Shown here one piece after another: positions 17,643 to 26,337 of a DNA stretch of 64,000 nt (positions are counted from its first letter, which is position 1; every line of letters begins with the position of its first letter). A model generated the notes under the pieces. That model was not told where the DNA came from and did not search any database. It saw nothing but the letters and a program-made list of their open reading frames with translations. The position numbers were made by a program, and so were the translations under genes. This DNA comes from Blautia coccoides. GTDB lineage: Bacteria; Bacillota; Clostridia; Lachnospirales; Lachnospiraceae. The stretch is taken from the NCBI RefSeq assembly GCF_034355335.1, contig NZ_CP136422.1:2359001-2423000 (forward strand), written 5' to 3'.

Positions 17643-18683
17643 ATGGATAAAAAGATCAGAAGGAACAAAATAAGACGTGTCCGCCAGGTCAGGCGTGTCA
17701 AAAAAATACTTTTATCAGGTGTTCTTGTGATGGCAGTCCTGCTCCTGGTCCTCCTGGTATTTGTGCCTAAAGTATCTGCAAAGAGGGAATCAAAAGCACA
17801 GGCGGCCCGAGAGATTGAGCTGGAGGCGAAGATGACGAAGGTGACCATAGGAGCTGTCGGGACCTGTATCTTTGGTGATGAGCGGGGAACGGGAGAAAAG
17901 GGAAGCTTTCTAGAGGCATACGAACGGGCAGAAGACCCCGGATATTTTTTTCGGAATGTAAAGACAGAATTGGAGAAAGCTGATATAAATGTTGCAAATT
18001 TTATCGGTGACATGTCAGATGAGACTGCAGCGGCCAGGAAACATCCCATAAAGGGACAGAAAGAATACGCAGAAATTTTCAAAGAGGGTTCTATCGACCT
18101 GGTGAACCTGGCAAATGACAGAACAAAGGACTACGGACAGGACGGATACTATGATACAGCTATCGCATTGAACGAAGCGGGAGTTGCTGCATTCGGAAAT
18201 GACCGTGTCTCTTTTAAAAATATAAATGGGATTCAAATTGGCTTCATCGGCATTGATGTGCTTGACAGATCCATGGATATGCAGGCACTGCTGATCAAAA
18301 ATATAAAGCTGGCTGAGGGCGCAGGCGCACACATGATCGTAGTGTGTATGAACTGGGGCAAAGAAGGGGCCGAAAAGCCCGGCAAAAGCCAGGAGGAGTG
18401 GGCACACAGAGCCGTTGAAGCGGGGGCAGATCTGGTGCTGGGGTATCACCCATCCCATGTACAGCAGGTAGAGAGATATGAGGGGAGTTATATCATATAC
18501 AGCCTGGGAGTATTTTGTAATGGGGCAGAGAAGAACCCTGAGGTTTGGGACGGCGTGATATACCGCCAGACATTTGGGTTTTTGGATGGAAAGCTTGCAA
18601 AGGCCTGGGAACCGGAGCAGATTCCATGCAGGATATCATCCGATTCCGGAGAAAACAATTTTCAGCCGGAATTGGATGTATGA
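17643..18683 (+). CDS. CapA-like protein (PGA_cap domain) with altered metal ligands
   Basis: 346 residues. A very basic N-terminus (residues 1-22) and one membrane anchor (about 23-43) place the domain outside the cell. The rest follows the CapA/calcineurin-like PGA_cap layout: GAVGTCIFGDE, NVANFIGD, LVNLANDRTKDYG, CMNWGKEG, VLGYHPSHVQQ and YIIYSLGVF. Several positions normally held by metal ligands differ: GD.M becomes GTCIF, NLE becomes NFI, NNH becomes NDR, HWG becomes NWG. Only GYHPSHVQ is close to normal. It may be non-catalytic. The gene sits 37 bp before an acidic lipoprotein, probably one transcript. Confidence 0.75.
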   Translation: MDKKIRRNKIRRVRQVRRVKKILLSGVLVMAVLLLVLLVFVPKVSAKRESKAQAAREIELEAKMTKVTIGAVGTCIFGDERGTGEKGSFLEAYERAEDPGYFFRNVKTELEKADINVANFIGDMSDETAAARKHPIKGQKEYAEIFKEGSIDLVNLANDRTKDYGQDGYYDTAIALNEAGVAAFGNDRVSFKNINGIQIGFIGIDVLDRSMDMQALLIKNIKLAEGAGAHMIVVCMNWGKEGAEKPGKSQEEWAHRAVEAGADLVLGYHPSHVQQVERYEGSYIIYSLGVFCNGAEKNPEVWDGVIYRQTFGFLDGKLAKAWEPEQIPCRISSDSGENNFQPELDV

Positions 18684-18720
18684 AACCCACCCCTAAAAAA
18701 ATAAGCGAGGAGAAAAAATT

Positions 18721-19386
18721 ATGAGAGCAGGAAAATTGGCGGCTATGGCTGCAGCAGTGATCTTATCGGCAAGCCTTCTGGCAGGATGCAGCAGCAACGA
18801 AGACAAGGATACGAAAACAAAGACGGAAGACACAGATAAGAAGGATAAGGCAGTAAAAAATGACAAGGACAAAAAGGAGGAAGAGACAAAGGTTATAAAA
18901 CCAAATAAGAAGACAGAAGACACAAATACATCAGAGGGCAGTGAGGATTCCGCCAGCCGGGAGGCTTCCGGTAAAGAGGAAAATAGCGGTCAGGATAAGG
19001 CTGAAAACCAGGAGGAGCCAGAAGTGAGTAATGGGGCTGACAGCCAGGTGAATACCGGCGAAGGTGACGAGAACCTGGATGCGTACACGGACGAAGAAGG
19101 ACATTATGATCCTTCAGGCGGCAGAGAGACCTATGAGACTGCCGGATATGTGCTGAATGTGAACGGCAATACTATGAGTATTGATGAAGAGAATATAGGC
19201 GGAAGGACATACGGGGGTGAGGGCGAAGACAGAGCGGTCAATTATGATATAGGCATGGCAATTGTAGACTGTCCTGTCATCATAAAATCCGGACTCAGTG
19301 TAGAAGTAGAGTATTACGTGGAGGATGGTGTGAATTATGCCGTACATATTTACAGTGACGGTGATGAGAAGGAGCCTATTGGATAA
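18721..19386 (+). CDS. Acidic lipoprotein of unknown function
   Basis: 221 residues. A signal peptide ends in the lipobox LLAGC (Cys22). Residues 23-130 are a Lys/Glu/Asp/Thr/Ser-rich low-complexity linker; the last 85 residues form a small probably beta-rich domain (YVLNVNGNTMSIDEENIGG, AIVDCPVIIKSGLSVEVEYYVEDG). It resembles surface lipoproteins that place a small domain away from the membrane. Co-directional with the CapA-like gene and followed by a terminator. No known family recognised. Confidence 0.7.
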   Translation: MRAGKLAAMAAAVILSASLLAGCSSNEDKDTKTKTEDTDKKDKAVKNDKDKKEEETKVIKPNKKTEDTNTSEGSEDSASREASGKEENSGQDKAENQEEPEVSNGADSQVNTGEGDENLDAYTDEEGHYDPSGGRETYETAGYVLNVNGNTMSIDEENIGGRTYGGEGEDRAVNYDIGMAIVDCPVIIKSGLSVEVEYYVEDGVNYAVHIYSDGDEKEPIG

Positions 19387-19420
19387 AGATAAGAGAATAG
19401 CGTGAGATATGCCGTGTTCT

Positions 19421-19464
19421 TTCCCAGGGTCTGCAGAAGATTATCTGCGGCCCGGGAATTTTTT
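19421..19464 (+). terminator. Terminator after the acidic lipoprotein gene
   Basis: Stem TTCCC.GGGTCTGCAGA pairing with TCTGCGGCCCGGGAA, with a small bulge, followed by TTTTTT. Its T-tract runs into the regulator promoter element. Confidence 0.75.
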
Positions 19465-19493
19465 AGTTTCTTTTAAGGTTTTTATGTTAAGAT
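19461..19493 (+). promoter_or_regulatory. Promoter of the two-component system with direct repeat
   Basis: TTTTAG-N5-TTTAAGG (19461-19478) ends 9 bases before the candidate -10 TAAGAT (19488-19493). The same TTTAAGGTT occurs at the identical 16-base distance from the -10 of the operon at 21773. The pattern recalls the TTTAAG-N5-TTTAAG site of streptococcal CiaR. Confidence 0.6.
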
Positions 19494-19536
19494 AAATGAT
19501 AAGAAACTATCTTATTACACAGACGGAGGAAAAAAC

Positions 19537-20211
19537 ATGCGTTTACTGCTCGCAGAAGACGAAAAGGAACTGGCAAACGCGCTGGCAGCGGTGCTGAAGC
19601 ACAACAATTATTCTATAGATGTGGTTTACAACGGGGCGGATGCCTATGACTGGGCCCAGGCGGCTGAGTATGATGGCATTATCCTGGATATTATGATGCC
19701 GAAGATGAGCGGACTTGAAGTATTGGAAGCGCTTAGAAAGCAGGGATGCACGGTACCAATCCTGCTTCTCACTGCAAAAGGGGAAATCGAAGACCGGGTC
19801 ACAGGCCTTGACATGGGGGCGGATGATTATCTTCCGAAACCATTTGCCATGAAGGAACTGCTTGCCAGGATCAGGGCCATGACCAGAAGAAAGTCAGAGT
19901 TCTCGGCAAATGTGCTGGATTTTGAAGGACTGACCTTAAACAGGGAGAATTTCGAGCTGGCTTATAAAAGTCAGTCGCTCCGCCTGGGGAACAAGGAGTT
20001 CCAGATGATGGAAATGCTCATGAGAAATTCCAATCAGTTCCTGTCAGCCGAACAGTTCATGGAGAAGATTTGGGGATTTGATGCAGAAGCAGAAGTGAGC
20101 GTGGTGTGGGTCTATCTCTCTTACCTGAGAAAAAGGCTGCAGAATCTGGAGGCACCTGTTGAGATCAAGGCGGCCAGGGGAATCGGTTATAAGCTGGAGA
20201 AAAAAGCCTGA
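19537..20211 (+). CDS. OmpR/PhoB-family response regulator
   Basis: 224 residues. Receiver domain 1-115 with acidic pocket AEDE, phosphoacceptor Asp51 in ILDIMMPKMSG and the PKPF lysine; winged-helix DNA-binding domain about 125-224 ending in YLRKRLQ and ARGIGYKLE. It binds DNA as a dimer, probably at the TTTAAG repeats at its own promoter and before the VTC operon. A GGAGG site lies upstream. The partner kinase follows 16 bases after the stop. Confidence 0.92.
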   Translation: MRLLLAEDEKELANALAAVLKHNNYSIDVVYNGADAYDWAQAAEYDGIILDIMMPKMSGLEVLEALRKQGCTVPILLLTAKGEIEDRVTGLDMGADDYLPKPFAMKELLARIRAMTRRKSEFSANVLDFEGLTLNRENFELAYKSQSLRLGNKEFQMMEMLMRNSNQFLSAEQFMEKIWGFDAEAEVSVVWVYLSYLRKRLQNLEAPVEIKAARGIGYKLEKKA

Positions 20212-20227
20212 GCGGAAAGGTGCGCAT

Positions 20228-21637
20228 ATGATAAAAAAACTACAGAGAAAGTTTGTTGTGATAACTATGGTTTCCCTGCTGGCTGTTCTGCTGTTGGTGG
20301 TGGGGGGGATCAACGGCCTGAATATTTATCAGATAACCGGAAAATCCGATATTCTTCTGGAAATGTTGATTGAAAATGAGGGAAGTTTCCCAAAACAGGG
20401 GAACAAGGGAAACCGTCCTCCCGGACTTGCAGAGAATACAATGCCGAAGAACGCGGACAGCCAGGGCACGGAAGGGAAAGATCCGGATGAGCCGCCCACG
20501 GGCCAGGAAAGCAATGGGATACGTGGAAGGGGCGGATTATTTGGCTACCGGATGTCAGAAGAGACACCTTTTGAGACGAGATATTTTTCTGCCGTGATAC
20601 CGAAAGCACTGGCTGAGTCCGGGGAGGCAGAGGCCTCACAGATGCAGATCGATCTATCCCATGTGGCTGCAGTCACAGAGGAGGAGGCAGCAGCCTTTGC
20701 CAATGAAGTGCTGGAAAAGGGCAGGGAGAAAGGATACTGCGGACAGTACAAATATCAGATGACAGTCAAAGAGGACGGGCAGACACTATTGGTATTTGTG
20801 GACTGCGGCAATGACTTGCAGTCTATCCGCAATTTTGCCCTGATATCTATGATCGTAGCTTTACTCTGCCTGGTATTGGTACTGTTTTTTGTGAGTGTGC
20901 TCTCCCGACGGGCCATCAGGCCTGTGATAGAAAGTATGGAGAAGCAGAGACAGTTCATTACAGACGCAGGGCATGAGATCAAAACCCCTATCGCCATCAT
21001 TTCCGCTGACACAGAGGTGATTGAAATGTGCCAGGGAGAGAGCGAGTGGACCAGGAGTATACGGAATCAGACAGAGCGTCTGGGAGAATTGGTGAAAAAT
21101 CTGCTCACATTGTCCAGGCTGGAAGAAATGCAGGAACATCTTCAGACTGCCGATTTTTCCTGCTCAGAGACAGTAAAGGAGTCGGTGGAGGCCTTTGCGC
21201 CCATGGCGCAGGCAAAAAATATACAGGTTCAGAAACAGATACCGGCGGGGATTCATATGAACGGGTGTGAATCCAACGTCCGCCAGCTTGTTACCATTCT
21301 TATGGACAACGCGGTCAAATACGCCCCGGAGGGAGGAGGTGTTCAGGTATCCCTGGAGAGGAAGGAACGAAATCTGGAACTTTCCGTCTGCAATGACTGT
21401 GAGGAGATTCCCGACGGAGATCTGAACAAACTTTTTGACCGGTTTTACAGGGCAGACAGCTCCCGCTCCAGGGACACTGGTGGGTATGGGATCGGATTAT
21501 CCGTGGCTCAAGCGGTTGTAAAGGCACATAGAGGGAAGATCACAGCCAGGGCAATAGACAAAAAGATTTGTTTTACGGCAAGGATGCCGGTAAATGACAA
21601 AAAGAATATAACAAAAAAGAATATATCATTAAAATAA
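20228..21637 (+). CDS. Membrane sensor histidine kinase
   Basis: About 469 residues. TM1 at about 9-31 and TM2 at about 202-225 enclose an extracellular sensor of some 170 residues with a Pro/Gly/Asn-rich linker; it has no recognised ligand domain. H-box FITDAGHEIKTP with His249, N-box ILMDNAVKYAPEGG and G-box GGYGIGLSVAQAVVKAHRG are intact. ATG 20228 gives a standard membrane start; the longer frame from 20159 runs into the regulator gene. It should phosphorylate the adjacent OmpR regulator. The signal is unknown. Confidence 0.92.
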   Translation: MIKKLQRKFVVITMVSLLAVLLLVVGGINGLNIYQITGKSDILLEMLIENEGSFPKQGNKGNRPPGLAENTMPKNADSQGTEGKDPDEPPTGQESNGIRGRGGLFGYRMSEETPFETRYFSAVIPKALAESGEAEASQMQIDLSHVAAVTEEEAAAFANEVLEKGREKGYCGQYKYQMTVKEDGQTLLVFVDCGNDLQSIRNFALISMIVALLCLVLVLFFVSVLSRRAIRPVIESMEKQRQFITDAGHEIKTPIAIISADTEVIEMCQGESEWTRSIRNQTERLGELVKNLLTLSRLEEMQEHLQTADFSCSETVKESVEAFAPMAQAKNIQVQKQIPAGIHMNGCESNVRQLVTILMDNAVKYAPEGGGVQVSLERKERNLELSVCNDCEEIPDGDLNKLFDRFYRADSSRSRDTGGYGIGLSVAQAVVKAHRGKITARAIDKKICFTARMPVNDKKNITKKNISLK

Positions 21638-21640
21638 CAG

Positions 21641-21670
21641 ATGCTCCGTAAACGCGGAGTGCATTTTTTA
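21641..21670 (+). terminator. Weak stem-loop after the kinase gene
   Basis: ATGCTCCG and CGGAGTGCAT with one bulged base, followed by TTTTTT. It may act together with the next hairpin. Confidence 0.5.
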
Positions 21671-21677
21671 CTTATGG

Positions 21678-21710
21678 CAGACAGCAGAAAAAATTGCTGT
21701 CTGTCTTTTT
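21678..21710 (+). terminator. Second terminator after the kinase gene
   Basis: A 9-bp stem CAGACAGCA (21678-21686) with TGCTGTCTG (21695-21703), then TCTTTTT. Separates the kinase from the VTC operon. Confidence 0.8.
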
Positions 21711-21739
21711 AAGTTGCTTTAAGGTTGAGGCGCTATACT
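21708..21739 (+). promoter_or_regulatory. VTC operon promoter with TTTAAG direct repeat
   Basis: TTTAAG-N4-TTTAAGGTT (21708-21726) lies where a -35 box would be, 10 bases before TATACT (21734-21739). The lack of a normal -35 and the placement suggest activation by an OmpR-type regulator. Confidence 0.65.
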
Positions 21740-21772
21740 GGGGGAGAAATAAAAAAACCAAGGAGGAACATG

Positions 21773-22555
21773 ATGGGCAGTTATCAGATGACATTTATGC
21801 GTTATGAGAAAAAATACCTGCTGGACGACAGCCAATATAATGAATTTATAAAAAAGACAGGGGGAAGGCTTGTGCCGGACGATTACGGGACAACCACCAT
21901 ATGCAATATCTATTTTGATACGCCGGACGCTCAGCTTATCCGCGCATCATTAGACAAGCCGGTCTATAAGGAAAAGCTGCGGCTGCGCAGCTATGGGAAG
22001 GTGGTAAAGGACGGGCCTGTATTTTTGGAGCTGAAGAAAAAATATCAAGGGATCGTTTACAAGCGCCGGGAGAATATGGTATTGTCCGAGGCCGAGGGGT
22101 ACCTTCTGCGTCATGAAAAACCAGGGGTCGACACCCAGATCCTGCGGGAAATTGACTGGTTTTTGCAATTTTATAAAAATATCGTACCGGCCATGTACAT
22201 AGCCTATGACAGGATCGCTGCCTATGACATTCAGGAACCGGAGCTGAGGGTGACATTTGACTGGAATATCCGGTTCAGAGATCAGGAGCTGGATCTTAAA
22301 AAGGGAACCTGGGGACAACAGATCCTGGAGGAAGGGCAGCAGCTCATGGAGATCAAAATCCCCGGTGCCATGCCTGTATGGCTCTCTGGGATTCTGGATC
22401 AGCTTCACATCTATCCAATTTCTTTTTCAAAATACGGCAGAGCTTACCGGATGCAGAGTGAGGAAAAGGGGAAAGAGGACAGTAAAAAGGCAGAAATGAG
22501 ACAGCTGCAGTGTATACCGGACAGGGAAGAGAAGGGAGGGAGACATTATGCTTGA
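21773..22555 (+). CDS. VTC-domain polyphosphate polymerase-like protein
   Basis: About 260 residues. The triphosphate-tunnel fold is indicated by RYEKKYLL near the start, ICNIYFDTPD, KEKLRLRSYG, FLELKKKYQGIVYKRR, RVTFDWNIRFR and LMEIKIPG, all basic/acidic strand motifs of VTC4-like polymerases, which make polyphosphate from nucleoside triphosphate in yeast. ATG 21773 lies 6 bases from GGAGG (21762-21766); an adjacent ATG at 21770 is also possible. Bacterial members are commonly next to DUF4956 and CotH or beta-helix proteins; the product made in bacteria is not settled. It overlaps the next gene by 8 bases. Confidence 0.85.
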   Translation: MGSYQMTFMRYEKKYLLDDSQYNEFIKKTGGRLVPDDYGTTTICNIYFDTPDAQLIRASLDKPVYKEKLRLRSYGKVVKDGPVFLELKKKYQGIVYKRRENMVLSEAEGYLLRHEKPGVDTQILREIDWFLQFYKNIVPAMYIAYDRIAAYDIQEPELRVTFDWNIRFRDQELDLKKGTWGQQILEEGQQLMEIKIPGAMPVWLSGILDQLHIYPISFSKYGRAYRMQSEEKGKEDSKKAEMRQLQCIPDREEKGGRHYA

Positions 22556-23237
22556 TTTTTGCTTTCAGTCAATCCTTGTAAATGAGACCACAGCCACATT
22601 TTCTCCGGCTGCTTTTCTGGCTTGTACGGCGGCATCTTTGGTGCTGGGAATTATGATCGCAGTGATTTTTATGTACCGCAATACCTATACCAAGGGATTT
22701 GTTGTGACGCTGGCGCTGATGCCGGCGATCGTGCAGATGGTCATCATGCTGGTCAACGGGAATCTGGGTACAGGCGTTGCGGTGATGGGGGCGTTTTCAC
22801 TGGTCAGGTTCCGCTCAGTGCCGGGAACGGCAAAGGAGATCAGCAGTATTTTCCTGGCTATGGCAGTGGGACTTGCCGCAGGTATGGGATATATTGGCAT
22901 CGCAGTGCTTTTTGTAGTGGTGATCGGTGCGGCAAATACCATATTCACAGTCAGCAGTTTTGGGGAGAAGCGCACAGAGGAACGGTCGCTGCGCATTACC
23001 ATTCCGGAGTCTCTGGACTATACAGAAGTGTTTGACGAGATATTTGAACAATATCTGAAGAGATGGGAACTGATCCAGGTGAAGACCACCAATATGGGTA
23101 GTCTGTTCCGTCTGGAATACCGGGTTGTGTTAAAAGACCGGAAAGATGAGAAGAAGATGATAGATGGCCTGCGCTGCCGGAACGGCAATCTGGAGATACT
23201 CAGCAGCAGGGCTGCGGCTATAAGAGAGGAGCTGTAA
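22548..23237 (+). CDS. DUF4956 membrane protein
   Basis: 229 residues. Three to four membrane helices lie in the first 130 residues, with the family motif GAFSLVRFRSVPGTAKEISSIF between them; the last 90 residues are a soluble ferredoxin-like domain. Regularly found with VTC-domain polymerases, where it may help move or sense the product; this is inference. It overlaps the VTC gene, and the lipoprotein gene follows after 5 bases. Confidence 0.85.
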   Translation: MLDFCFQSILVNETTATFSPAAFLACTAASLVLGIMIAVIFMYRNTYTKGFVVTLALMPAIVQMVIMLVNGNLGTGVAVMGAFSLVRFRSVPGTAKEISSIFLAMAVGLAAGMGYIGIAVLFVVVIGAANTIFTVSSFGEKRTEERSLRITIPESLDYTEVFDEIFEQYLKRWELIQVKTTNMGSLFRLEYRVVLKDRKDEKKMIDGLRCRNGNLEILSSRAAAIREEL

Positions 23238-23242
23238 AAGAT

Positions 23243-25117
23243 ATGTATAATAGGAAAATAGCGGCTGTGTTTTTAGTGGTCTTGATCCTGGCAGGAACAC
23301 TGGAAGGATGCGGAAGCGAACAGACAGACAGTCAGAAAACAAGTGAGGCAGTGTCCGGGACGGATTCTGGCAGCAGGGGCAGAGGCGGTATGATGGAAGG
23401 AACCGGCAGCACAGAAGGCGTGGATCAGAATCTGGAACTGACGGAATCTGAGATAGATTCGGAATTTACAGACCGGGATAAAGAGGGGGCATATGATACA
23501 GACGAGGCTGTGGTGATAACTCTTGACGGGGATTCTATTCAGGCGGAAGGCGCTGGTACAGAAGTTTCCGGCAGCACGCTTACCATTACCGGTGAGGGCG
23601 TTTATTATGTTACAGGCACGCTCAGCGATGGGCAGATCGTGGTTGACGCAGGGGACAGTGATAAAGTGCAGATTGTTTTTGACAATGCAAAAATCCACTG
23701 TGAGACGAGTGCTGCGGTATATGTAAAAAATGCAGACAAAGTGTTTCTCACCTTGGCTGAAAACAGTCGGAACAGTCTGAGCGGAGGCTGTACATATACA
23801 CAGACGGATGATAATACTGTGGATGGTGTGGTATTTTCAAAGGATGACCTTACAGTGAATGGGAGCGGAGCTTTGGAGGTGACAGCCGCATATGAGCATG
23901 GCATCGTATCAAAAAATGATCTGGTCATTACTGGCGGTGAGATCACAGTGAGCGCAGAAAAACATTGTCTGACAGGAAAGGACTGCATAAAAATCCTGGA
24001 TGGCACCTTCAATCTCACAGCAAAGGGAAAGGGAATGAAGTCAGAGAATGAGGATGAGTCTGTGAAGGGAAATATTTATGTAGCTGGCGGCACTTTTGTT
24101 ATCAAGACGGAGGATGACGCGCTCCACGCAAGCGGCAGTATTGTTCTGGATGGCGGTGATTTTACAGTGGAGTCAGGTGATGACGCTTTTCATGCGGATT
24201 TGGATGTGGTTGTAAATGATGGTATGATCAATGTGAATTCCTGCTATGAAGGATTGGAAGGGCGCAGGGTTGTGGTAAATGGCGGTGAAATCAGCCTGAC
24301 GGCCAGCGATGACGCGGTTAATGCGGCAAGAGCAAAGACAGAAGAGGAGGAGGCGGATGTCCCCGGTGGAAAAGGTGACAGCAGTATGGGGAATGATACG
24401 GAACTCTACATCAAGATAACAGGGGGGACCTTAAACGCAGACGCAGAGGGTGACGGTCTTGACTCTAATGGAAGCCTGTTTATATCAGGGGGAACCGTCT
24501 ATGTGAACGGGCCGGTGTCTGATGGGGACGGTGCCCTTGATTATAACGGAGGAGCAGATATAACAGGCGGCACCATCATCGCTGTGGGAAGTTCCGGTAT
24601 GGCCCAGGGATTCAGCGAATCCTCCACACAGTGTTCCATTCTGCAGAATCTTACGGAAACCCAGGAGGAACTGTCTGCTGTCACACTAAAAGATGCAGAT
24701 GGGAATGAGCTGTTAAGCTGGACGCCTGAGAAAAAATATTCTTCTGTGCTGATAAGCTGCCCCAAAATGAAAGAAGGGGAGACATATACCCTCACTGCGG
24801 GGAATGAGAGTGACGAGCTTACTCTGGAATCTGTTGTCACTTCTAACGGTTCTGTGGGAGCTATGGGAAAAATGGGAGGCGGTATGAAAGGAAATGGACC
24901 GGGCAGCCGGAAATCCGGAACTTCCGATGGAGATACAGAAGTGCCGGAAGGAATGGAACCGCCGGATGGAGAAGTGCCGGAAGGAATGGAGCCGCCTGAC
25001 GGAGAACTGCCGGAAGGAATGGACCCGCCTGACGGAGAACTGCCAGAAGGAATGGAACCGCCGGATGGAGAGATGCCGGGCGGGGAAGCACCAGACGGAG
25101 ATACCGGATCGGTTTAA
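23243..25117 (+). CDS. Cthe_2159-like carbohydrate-binding beta-helix lipoprotein
   Basis: 624 residues. A lipoprotein signal ends in TLEGC. Residues about 90-490 form repeated beta-helix rungs (DDAVNA, DDALHASGS, GDGLDSNGSLFISGGTVYVNG) typical of the carbohydrate-binding-domain family named after Cthe_2159, a polygalacturonate-binding surface protein. The tail has four near-identical 11-residue units PEGMEPPDGEV/L then a Gly/Pro end. Acidic clusters in the rungs could bind Ca2+. It likely sits on the cell surface. Operon with VTC and DUF4956. Confidence 0.85.
   Translation: MYNRKIAAVFLVVLILAGTLEGCGSEQTDSQKTSEAVSGTDSGSRGRGGMMEGTGSTEGVDQNLELTESEIDSEFTDRDKEGAYDTDEAVVITLDGDSIQAEGAGTEVSGSTLTITGEGVYYVTGTLSDGQIVVDAGDSDKVQIVFDNAKIHCETSAAVYVKNADKVFLTLAENSRNSLSGGCTYTQTDDNTVDGVVFSKDDLTVNGSGALEVTAAYEHGIVSKNDLVITGGEITVSAEKHCLTGKDCIKILDGTFNLTAKGKGMKSENEDESVKGNIYVAGGTFVIKTEDDALHASGSIVLDGGDFTVESGDDAFHADLDVVVNDGMINVNSCYEGLEGRRVVVNGGEISLTASDDAVNAARAKTEEEEADVPGGKGDSSMGNDTELYIKITGGTLNADAEGDGLDSNGSLFISGGTVYVNGPVSDGDGALDYNGGADITGGTIIAVGSSGMAQGFSESSTQCSILQNLTETQEELSAVTLKDADGNELLSWTPEKKYSSVLISCPKMKEGETYTLTAGNESDELTLESVVTSNGSVGAMGKMGGGMKGNGPGSRKSGTSDGDTEVPEGMEPPDGEVPEGMEPPDGELPEGMDPPDGELPEGMEPPDGEMPGGEAPDGDTGSV
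24941..25072 (+). repeat. Four tandem 33-bp units inside the lipoprotein gene
   Basis: In-frame repeats encoding VPEGMEPPDGE variants; copies differ at synonymous and a few conservative sites (E/D, V/L). Confidence 0.9.
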
Positions 25118-25133
25118 CCGGAAAGAAACAAGA

Positions 25134-25327
25134 TTCCATATTGCATCCGAAAAAAATCGTTACTATTCAGCCTTTCGCTTCATAGCAACAAAAGCATGCA
25201 CACAGACTGCAAAAACTGCAGTCTGGCGCGTGGCTGCCTCGGGATCGCCTTGCAAATGCAAGGCAACACCTCGCGGGACAGTGGAAGGCTGAACTGTTAC
25301 AAAAAATCGGGCAATATGGAATTTTTT
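25134..25327. repeat. Long imperfect inverted repeat with internal hairpins
   Basis: Outer arms begin ATTCCATATTGC on both sides; inner arms GTTACTATTCAGCCTTTC (25159-25176) and its imperfect complement (25283-25300). Inside are two perfect hairpins, CAGACTGCA/TGCAGTCTG (25203-25225) and GCCTTGCA/TGCAAGGC (25247-25264). It contains the GTAAC-N-RTTCAG core found elsewhere in the window. It may also terminate the upstream operon. Confidence 0.7.
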
Positions 25328-25329
25328 TC

Positions 25330-25378
25330 TTGACAGGAGAAATAAATGCAGTTATAATTCCTATTAAGTTGATAGGAA
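25330..25378 (+). promoter_or_regulatory. cysK promoter with palindromic operator
   Basis: TTGACA (25330-25335), 17-bp spacer, TATAAT (25353-25358). An inverted repeat TTCCTAT-N7-ATAGGAA (25358-25378) covers the start point. The Rrf2 regulator at the end of the operon is the likely binder. Confidence 0.75.
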
Positions 25379-25398
25379 ATATATGAAAGGGGAAAATA

Positions 25399-26337
25399 AT
25401 GGACAGAGATCATATCTATAAAAGTGCAGCAGAGCTGGTAGGAAGTACCCCTCTGATGGAAATGCAGAATATGGAAAAAGAGGAGGGACTGGGTGCGGCG
25501 ATTCTGGCAAAGCTGGAATATTTAAATCCCGCAGGCAGTGTGAAAGACAGAATAGCAAAGAATATGCTGGACACTGCTGAGAAGCAGGGGCTGATCGGGC
25601 CGGGTACGGTACTCATAGAACCAACCTCCGGCAATACCGGAATAGGTCTTGCCTCTATGGCAGCAGCCAGGGGATACCGCCTGATACTCACAATGCCGGA
25701 GACCATGAGTGTGGAGCGCAGGAATATACTGAAGGCATATGGCGCGGAGCTGGTGCTGACAGAAGGAAGTAAAGGGATGAACGGAGCCATCGCAAAAGCG
25801 GAAGAGCTCAGCAAAAAAATCCCCGGCAGCTTTATTCCGGGACAGTTTGACAATGTGTCCAATCCCGAAATGCACAGAAAGACTACAGGACCGGAAATCT
25901 GGAATGACACACAGGGCAGTGTAGACGTCTTTGTGGCAGGTGTGGGAACAGGCGGAACCATCACAGGAACAGGAGAGTATTTAAAATCACAAAATCCAAA
26001 TATTAAGGTGGTGGCAGTGGAACCCACAGATTCGGCAGTCCTCTCAGGAGGCAGGCCGGGACCCCATAAGATTCAGGGCATAGGCGCAGGATTTATCCCC
26101 GCTGTACTGAATACGGAGATATATGATGAGATCATCCGGGTGGATAATGACGCGGCAATTGAAACCGCAAAGAAGATTGCAAAAAAAGAGGGGATACTGG
26201 TGGGAATTTCATCCGGTGCGGCTGTCTTCGCGGCTATGGAACTGGCTAAGAGAGAAGAATATGCGGGAAAGAATATCGTAGTGCTTCTGCCGGACAGCGG
26301 GGACCGATATTACTCCACGCAATTATTCCAGAATTAG
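25399..26337 (+). CDS. cysK: Cysteine synthase A
   Basis: 312 residues, a PLP enzyme making cysteine from O-acetylserine and sulfide. PLP lysine Lys49 lies in NPAGSVKDR; the substrate loop [12 protein letters not shown], phosphate loop [15 protein letters not shown] and the C-terminal GISSGAAV are intact. The start has AAAGGGGAA upstream. The first gene of a sulfur operon with metY and an Rrf2 regulator, transcribed from a strong promoter with an operator. Confidence 0.94.
   Translation: MDRDHIYKSAAELVGSTPLMEMQNMEKEEGLGAAILAKLEYLNPAGSVKDRIAKNMLDTAEKQGLIGPGTVLIEPTSGNTGIGLASMAAARGYRLILTMPETMSVERRNILKAYGAELVLTEGSKGMNGAIAKAEELSKKIPGSFIPGQFDNVSNPEMHRKTTGPEIWNDTQGSVDVFVAGVGTGGTITGTGEYLKSQNPNIKVVAVEPTDSAVLSGGRPGPHKIQGIGAGFIPAVLNTEIYDEIIRVDNDAAIETAKKIAKKEGILVGISSGAAVFAAMELAKREEYAGKNIVVLLPDSGDRYYSTQLFQN

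Noticed and set aside
24941-25072. CRISPR-like short tandem repeat
   Set aside because: Units abut without spacers and are in frame within a coding gene.
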